In this document: in pieces, positions 5,893 through 9,883 of the stretch
How the letters are laid out: each line of letters begins with the position of its first letter
How positions within the stretch are numbered: position 1 is the first letter of the stretch
NCBI GenBank assembly: GCA_016938155.1
Contig: JAFGVF010000327.1
Span: forward strand, 1 to 9,883
Direction: 5' to 3'
DNA length: 9,883 nucleotides
Source of the DNA: Candidatus Cloacimonadota bacterium
Lineage (GTDB): Bacteria > Cloacimonadota > Cloacimonadia > Cloacimonadales > JAFGVF01
The notes under the pieces: generated by a model
The model's database searches: none
Seen by the model: only the letters and a program-made list of their open reading frames with translations
What the model was told of the DNA's origin: nothing
Program-made: the position numbers and the translations under genes

Positions 5893-8800
5893 CTAATTTA
5901 CAGCTTTAATCTGATAAAACAGCATCTGACCCTCAGGCGATAGGGTGTAATTAACCACTCCGTCTCCCGGAAGTTGGTCATATATATTATCCTGATAAAG
6001 CTGGTAAGTGCCATTAGGTGTTGAACAACTGTATATTCTGTAGAAGGAAGAATTTGCAACCTCTTCCCAGCTCAAGGATATCTGACTTCCTGTATATTGG
6101 ATAGCTACCTGAACCGGTGCATTGAGTGTTCCCGGTCTGGAAATACTTATCAATCTGCCTTCAATCCCGCCACTGGTTATAGGTTGCCAAGTTCCCAATG
6201 TCCCATCGAGATTTATTGGTAGAGTAATATAACTTGCAGTAACATCCATACTTACTGAATTATGATACCATCCGGCACTTCCTACATCGGAATAAAGCCT
6301 GAAAGTAGATACAATATCAGTTGATTTAACAATTAAATTCTGATTCTCGGTTCCGTAAATATTAAGACCTGTCTGAGACAAAGTACCATGATTAGATAAA
6401 TCACCGTAACAATTCAAGGTTAGATTCTGTGATAGATTTGACACAGTCCCATAATTAATAAAATCATGGGAAATTTCTACTGTAGTATTGGAGAAATAGT
6501 TACTCATAGTCCCGTAATTAATTACATCCCCTAAAGTAACATTGCTGTAAAATAAAGGGGTTCCCTGGATGATGAGCTGAGTGTTTCCAGCCTCTATTTC
6601 CTGTAAATAGCAATTATTGGTAAGATTCAACTCACTAAAACCATTAGTTTCCAGTACTGCACGATAGAGTTTCCCCCCCGATATTGTAATGTCATAGGGA
6701 GTCAAACCATTATATAAAACCAGTGTGTTGTCATAACAATCCAACTGTGTATCCTGGAAGCTCAAATCACTTAGTAATTGTACACTACTGCTACCATCAA
6801 CTTTGAGATACTGGCATCTAAGAACATCTGCAGATACATCATTGTAGATAGATCTGGGAACAGAATTCCTGAAGTAAATGCTATTTATTGTTACAAATCC
6901 ATAATTAAAAAAGTCACCGTAGTTTAGCAAATTTAGAGAGTAGGAAGTTCCGTTTGTAAGTGTTCCGAAGTTATTCATTTGGTTTAGAACGGTCAGAGTT
7001 ACAGTCGAACCATTCTGATTTGATAAAGTTGCATAGTTATTGAGAGTTCCGAATTCAATTCCACTCTCGAGTTTAAAAGAGCCATCGAGTGTTAAATCTG
7101 AGGAGGTAACATGATTTAAAACTGCATTTATTCCAATCAGAATTGCCCCAACGCTACCGGAAGTTATGTCTGTTTCTCTTAGAATACCTCCAACCAATCT
7201 GAGATTGTAGCCATTTAGGAATAATGGAGCATTATTCAAATCAAAGGTCGTATTTGTAAGTTCAATATCAGAATCAAAAAGAACTGCCGAGTTACTGTTA
7301 TAATCGATACAGTTAGTTGTGTTTATCTGCCCTGTTTCGTAATTCCCAATTTGCTGTTCAACATCTGAATAAAGATTAGTGTTTGCTACATTTATGATCC
7401 CATAGTTGTGCAAATCGCTATATAAATTTATGTTTAAACTATATGCTGAGGGATTGTTGATAATACTGCCAAAGTTATATAGAGTACCTCCAACATTCAA
7501 GTTTTCGACTCCACCGGTAAAATTCTTTATCACACCATTATTGATAAGGATTCCACTTACATCAAGGGCAGAGTTTAGAATGATAGTTCCGGCTAATGTA
7601 ATATCTATGGCATCAAAATTCGTCAGATTTGCATTCAAACCGCCATCTACCACGCTTGTGGTGTCAGAAACAATTACGACATCTTTCAGATTGGAGTTTG
7701 ACAAATAAATGTCATATCCACCTGTTAAATCCAGCGTGGAATTATTAAAATCCACATTTACAGTGTTATTGAAATACAAATCAGATGCTGCAATGACCCC
7801 TGTAGTTGTATTATCGTCTATAAAATTATAGCCCATGAACTCGTGTTCATAATCAAAAGATATGTACTGGGTATCAAAACCGAGTAACTTCAAGTCTCTG
7901 GCACTCCATGTTCCATAATTGTACACATTGTCGTAAAGATAAACATACATGTAATATGCTGAAGGATTATTCTCCAATATCCCGTAATTAGCAAAATCCC
8001 CATGCACATAAAGTGTTTTATATCCATTAAGGGCATTCCTGATTCGGGAATGATTTACTACATCGTAGATATGAGTGTTAGTACCAAGGAGTAATTCGCC
8101 ATAGAGGTTTAGATTCGATAATTCGGAACTGCTGATAGTGCAGTTATTCAAGTAAGCATTTGATTCTCCTCTCCCGACTACAGATACAGTAGAGAAATTC
8201 GAGTTTGTTACATGGAGATTATAATTACCTGCGTAGCTTGAGTCAGATAGATAAAGTACATATTCACTATTTCCGCTAAAGGCAGACACATTTTGGATAT
8301 ACAAATCATCAATCGCGAATAAGGTATCAACATCTGTTCCGACATAAAAATTTGTACAATTTATCGGATAAGATGGGTTTGTGTACATTGAGACATTTCC
8401 ACTACTCAGGAGATTGCAAGTAAGAGGTGTAAGCAGACCTTCATTGGAAATTCCGTTGTTTAAGTTCAAAGTAAAAGAGTAAGCTGAGGGATTGTTTCGA
8501 ACAATTCCTCGGTTATAGAAATAGCCGTCTATGTTTAAAACAACATTTCCGGATGTATAGTTCTGAAAAATCCCATAATTAACACAGTTATGAGTAAAGC
8601 TACTAATCCCGAAACTATAGGTTCCATATAAATCGCAATCATAGAGCTCAACACTTATCAAATTCCCATTAGTATAAGTTATTTCGCTCCCTACTCCTCC
8701 ATAAACTATAGCATTGTTGAAATTGACATTTGTCATCGTAAGTGAGTGAGGTAAGCTGGTCACAGGATCAATCAGCGATATATTGCAGATTGCTCCACTA

Positions 8801-9321
8801 CCTGAAATTTGTGACCCACCCAGGATAAAAATATCAGTTAGAGCAAAAAGTGTATCAACAGCAGCATTTATATAGAAGGCGTTTGTGAAGCTGATGGGGT
8901 GCTCAATAGAACATGATATGGTTGAATTTCCTGCACCATCCAGGTAGATGCTAAAAGGCGTAAGCGTGCCATTTTGGAATAAATCGCCATGCAGATTCAT
9001 CGTCAAAGAATATGCTCCCGGATTGTTTGATAAAACCCCATTATTAATCAAATCACCATAAATCGTTATGGAACTGTTACCTGATGTCCAGTTATATAAA
9101 TTTCCTCCGGTATTTATCGTCATGTTATTACATGTTTTTGTGGAATTTACCGTCACTGTTCCATTTATGACGACATCATCTGCAGAACCTGGTATCACAC
9201 CATTTAACCATGTTGAAGTATTGTCCCATGGACCTCCACTCAGAGTGGATTGTATGATTGATGCGTTTATAGCTGTTAAAGCCAAACCTAAAAGGTATAA
9301 AACAAATAAAACTTTTCTCAT
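5893..9321 (-). CDS. Large secreted repeat protein, probable beta-solenoid, with Fn3-like C-terminus
   Basis: The 1142-residue product has a signal peptide (about 1-20, ending AINA). Next comes an entry motif typical of secreted beta-repeat proteins, with GGPWDNTSTW (29-38) and GVIPGSADDVVING (41-54). Residues about 89-1000 consist of six diverging repeats of 168-177 residues. The last about 75 residues (1068-1142) look like a fibronectin type III module, with ISLSWEEV and FYRIYS, ending FYQIKAVN. The composition is very rich in Asn, Tyr, Ser, Thr and Gly and poor in Lys and Arg, as in extracellular beta-helical proteins. No Bacteroidota-type T9SS sorting domain, LPXTG or autotransporter barrel is visible, so how it leaves the cell is open. 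A role in adhesion or as a surface layer is a guess. Start chosen from GGGGG at 9331-9335, 9 bases before ATG, and a strong promoter upstream. No enzyme motif seen. Confidence 0.9.
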   Translation of the reverse strand: MRKVLFVLYLLGLALTAINASIIQSTLSGGPWDNTSTWLNGVIPGSADDVVINGTVTVNSTKTCNNMTINTGGNLYNWTSGNSSITIYGDLINNGVLSNNPGAYSLTMNLHGDLFQNGTLTPFSIYLDGAGNSTISCSIEHPISFTNAFYINAAVDTLFALTDIFILGGSQISGSGAICNISLIDPVTSLPHSLTMTNVNFNNAIVYGGVGSEITYTNGNLISVELYDCDLYGTYSFGISSFTHNCVNYGIFQNYTSGNVVLNIDGYFYNRGIVRNNPSAYSFTLNLNNGISNEGLLTPLTCNLLSSGNVSMYTNPSYPINCTNFYVGTDVDTLFAIDDLYIQNVSAFSGNSEYVLYLSDSSYAGNYNLHVTNSNFSTVSVVGRGESNAYLNNCTISSSELSNLNLYGELLLGTNTHIYDVVNHSRIRNALNGYKTLYVHGDFANYGILENNPSAYYMYVYLYDNVYNYGTWSARDLKLLGFDTQYISFDYEHEFMGYNFIDDNTTTGVIAASDLYFNNTVNVDFNNSTLDLTGGYDIYLSNSNLKDVVIVSDTTSVVDGGLNANLTNFDAIDITLAGTIILNSALDVSGILINNGVIKNFTGGVENLNVGGTLYNFGSIINNPSAYSLNINLYSDLHNYGIINVANTNLYSDVEQQIGNYETGQINTTNCIDYNSNSAVLFDSDIELTNTTFDLNNAPLFLNGYNLRLVGGILRETDITSGSVGAILIGINAVLNHVTSSDLTLDGSFKLESGIEFGTLNNYATLSNQNGSTVTLTVLNQMNNFGTLTNGTSYSLNLLNYGDFFNYGFVTINSIYFRNSVPRSIYNDVSADVLRCQYLKVDGSSSVQLLSDLSFQDTQLDCYDNTLVLYNGLTPYDITISGGKLYRAVLETNGFSELNLTNNCYLQEIEAGNTQLIIQGTPLFYSNVTLGDVINYGTMSNYFSNTTVEISHDFINYGTVSNLSQNLTLNCYGDLSNHGTLSQTGLNIYGTENQNLIVKSTDIVSTFRLYSDVGSAGWYHNSVSMDVTASYITLPINLDGTLGTWQPITSGGIEGRLISISRPGTLNAPVQVAIQYTGSQISLSWEEVANSSFYRIYSCSTPNGTYQLYQDNIYDQLPGDGVVNYTLSPEGQMLFYQIKAVN
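6322..9057 (-). repeat. Six coding repeats of about 510-530 bases
   Basis: Each unit begins with a pattern like GDLxNxG, five or so residues, then NNPSAYS. The starting Gly or its equivalent falls at residues 89, 266, 441, 612, 780 and 952 of the product, so the spacings are 177, 175, 171, 168 and 172. NNP is exact in units 1-4 (residues 99, 276, 451 and 622), becomes NGTSYS in unit 5 and NLSQ in unit 6. A second motif, like VDTLFAxxDLYI, recurs at about residues 155, 331, 507, 678 and 844. DNA of the NNPSAY core is also conserved, with gctgagggattgtt or close variants near 7446, 7960, 8482 and 9013. The sixth unit is incomplete. Confidence 0.85.
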
Positions 9322-9349
9322 TTTTCTTTACCCCCGAGTTATTGCGTTC

Positions 9350-9377
9350 ATTATCTATAGTGCATTTTGATTGTCAA
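9350..9377 (-). promoter_or_regulatory. Strong sigma70-type promoter for the repeat-protein gene
   Basis: On the minus strand a perfect TTGACA (9372-9377) is followed by a 16-base spacer and GATAAT (9350-9355), which matches 5 of 6 consensus bases. Transcription would begin near 9343, giving a leader of about 20 bases that contains GGGGG at 9331-9335. This is the best promoter in the window and suggests the large surface protein is well expressed. Confidence 0.75.
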
Positions 9378-9530
9378 CTTAATTTGTGTGATAACAGAGT
9401 GATACGAGGTTGAATACTATTCATAATGCCCTCGCTGTACTTATATTCTATGCTTCCATTGCTCTGCTACAATATAGTTTTTTCACGATATAAATTGTAA
9501 ATGATTTCTGAGTACTTTCTTTATAATTTC

Positions 9531-9585
9531 ATAAGGAGAGCATAAGGTGTCTATAAGGAGTCTATTAAGTGTATATAAGGTGTTG
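9531..9585 (+). repeat. Five-copy 11-base tandem repeat (ATAAGG core)
   Basis: Five adjacent units read ATAAGGAGAGC (9531-9541), ATAAGGTGTCT (9542-9552), ATAAGGAGTCT (9553-9563), ATTAAGTGTAT (9564-9574) and ATAAGGTGTTG (9575-9585). Four of five share ATAAGG exactly. The period equals that of the arrays in the left intergenic region, and on this strand the purine-rich side is on top, the reverse of the left arrays. It lies about 150 bases upstream of the repeat-protein promoter and is not in its transcript. Confidence 0.85.
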
Positions 9586-9623
9586 TGATAGATTATCGGC
9601 GGGAAAGTGTGGATTTCATGCAT

Positions 9624-9645
9624 AGGGTGGGAGTTGGTGGGGAGT
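9624..9645 (+). repeat. Two-copy G-rich 11-base repeat
   Basis: AGGGTGGGAGT (9624-9634) and TGGTGGGGAGT (9635-9645) agree at 8 of 11 positions. The reverse strand reads ACTCCCCACCAAC across the join, close to ACTCCCACCAAC at 231-242 in the left region. The G-runs could in principle support a G-quadruplex, but they are short and irregular. Confidence 0.5.
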
Positions 9646-9692
9646 GGTATTCCGAAATCGGATTCCTTCTTGTATATGGCATGTCCGGTTTG

Positions 9693-9713
9693 AAAACGGT
9701 TTTCTTTCGTAGG
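9693..9713 (+). repeat. 21-base module, right copy
   Basis: The module reads AAAACGGT, then TTTC, then TTTCGT, then A, then GG, matching 412-432 in all fixed positions and in the same orientation. It is followed by GGTTAACC, an eight-base palindrome (9712-9719), and then by the GC-rich array block. A short perfect palindrome, GAAAAC-G-GTTTTC (9692-9704), overlaps it. Confidence 0.5.
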
Positions 9714-9739
9714 TTAACCGCACCCCGACCGTAGGTCTC

Positions 9740-9781
9740 CCGTGGCTTCCACGGTCAACCCACGGTTGACCCACGGTAGGG
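9740..9781 (+). repeat. GC-rich hairpins and three-copy 11-base array (CCACGGT core)
   Basis: Three adjacent units share an exact CCACGGT core: CCACGGTCAAC (9749-9759), CCACGGTTGAC (9760-9770) and CCACGGTAGGG (9771-9781). Because neighbouring units are partly complementary they also form hairpins. GGTCAACC (9753-9760) pairs perfectly with GGTTGACC (9764-9771) over a three-base loop, and CCGTGG (9740-9745) pairs with CCACGG (9749-9754). GACCGT (9727-9732) could alternatively pair with ACGGTC (9751-9756). The block is far richer in GC than the rest of the window. With no T-run after it, it is not a standard terminator for a plus-strand transcript. Confidence 0.75.
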
Positions 9782-9826
9782 GACTGCAATTTTACCGGAA
9801 GTCAGGTAGAGATAAAACGAAATTTA

Positions 9827-9855
9827 TTGACACTGAAACATTGAAGATGTAAATT
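9827..9855 (+). promoter_or_regulatory. Promoter reading out of the right edge
   Basis: A perfect TTGACA (9827-9832) is followed by a 17-base spacer and TAAATT (9850-9855), which matches 4 of 6 -10 bases. Transcription would start near 9862, almost on top of GGAGG (9865-9869). That would give a very short leader for a gene starting at or beyond the edge. The stretch TGGAGGTTTG here is identical to the ribosome-binding stretch of the ChaN-like gene (5002-5011). Confidence 0.55.
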
Positions 9856-9883
9856 CACCAATGTGGAGGTTTGCGACCATTCG

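Larger units (their letters stand above)
9322..9883. other. Right non-coding region with promoters, arrays and hairpins
   Basis: About 560 bases carry no recognisable gene. From left to right they hold the repeat-protein leader and promoter (to 9377), about 150 plain AT-rich bases, a five-copy 11-base array (9531-9585), a two-copy G-rich 11-base pair (9624-9645), a small inverted repeat TCCGA-AA-TCGGA (9651-9662), the second copy of the 21-base module (9693-9713), a GC-rich hairpin and array block (about 9712-9781), and a plus-strand promoter (9827-9855) just before the edge. GGAGG at 9865-9869 suggests that a plus-strand gene begins at or just past the edge, but no ATG stands at normal spacing. 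ATG at 9861 opens a frame of only 7 codons before the edge. Confidence 0.75.

Noticed and set aside
9624..9645. G-quadruplex
   Set aside because: G-runs are of uneven length with too few three-base runs in regular spacing to support a confident call.
9861..9883. Plus-strand gene start MWRFATI at the right edge
   Set aside because: The ATG lies before, not after, the GGAGG, and only 7 codons are visible. A real start may lie beyond the edge, so no CDS is called.
1..9883. Mobile element, tRNA or prophage attachment site
   Set aside because: No transposase, integrase, terminal inverted repeats with target duplication, or tRNA cloverleaf could be found.

Overview
This 9.9 kb window is AT-rich bacterial DNA with four complete genes on alternating strands. 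A gene start also reads out of the left edge. The gene set is a Blc-type lipocalin, a PAS/histidine kinase/receiver hybrid of the kind common in the Bacteroidota and their relatives, a ChaN-type haem-binding protein, and a large Asn/Tyr/Ser-rich repeat surface protein with a C-terminal Fn3-like module. That set suggests a Gram-negative, host-independent member of the Fibrobacterota-Chlorobiota-Bacteroidota group. Cloacimonadota is my best guess from the style of the surface protein. This is inference, because no rRNA or marker gene is present.

Layout. 1-46 (-) is the 5' end of an unidentified gene. 47-741 is a long non-coding stretch with 11-base tandem repeats, hairpins and DnaA-box-like sites. 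742-1290 (+) is the lipocalin. 1291-4767 (-) is a hybrid sensor histidine kinase with a periplasmic substrate-binding-protein-like sensor. 4768-5012 is an ordinary divergent promoter region. 5013-5891 (+) is the ChaN-like protein. 5893-9321 (-) is a 1142-residue secreted protein made of about six repeats of about 170-177 residues. 9322-9883 is a second non-coding stretch, with a strong promoter for the repeat protein, three more 11-base-period arrays, GC-rich hairpins and a promoter firing out of the right edge.

All four complete genes encode exported or membrane proteins, but they do not form an operon. The two convergent pairs meet with 0 and 1 base between stop codons, so there is no room for terminators between them. 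No shared pathway can be shown. The lipocalin (lipid or hydrophobic ligand) and the ChaN-like protein (haem) are both envelope ligand-binding proteins, and the kinase senses an unknown small molecule in the periplasm.

The most unusual content is in the two long intergenic regions. Both carry degenerate tandem arrays with an 11-base period, about one turn of the DNA helix. Both also carry a matching 21-base module (AAAACGGT, 4 bases, TTTCGT, 1 base, GG) just before an array. The arrays lie upstream of the predicted promoters rather than in transcripts, and the 245-base intergenic region in the middle has none.
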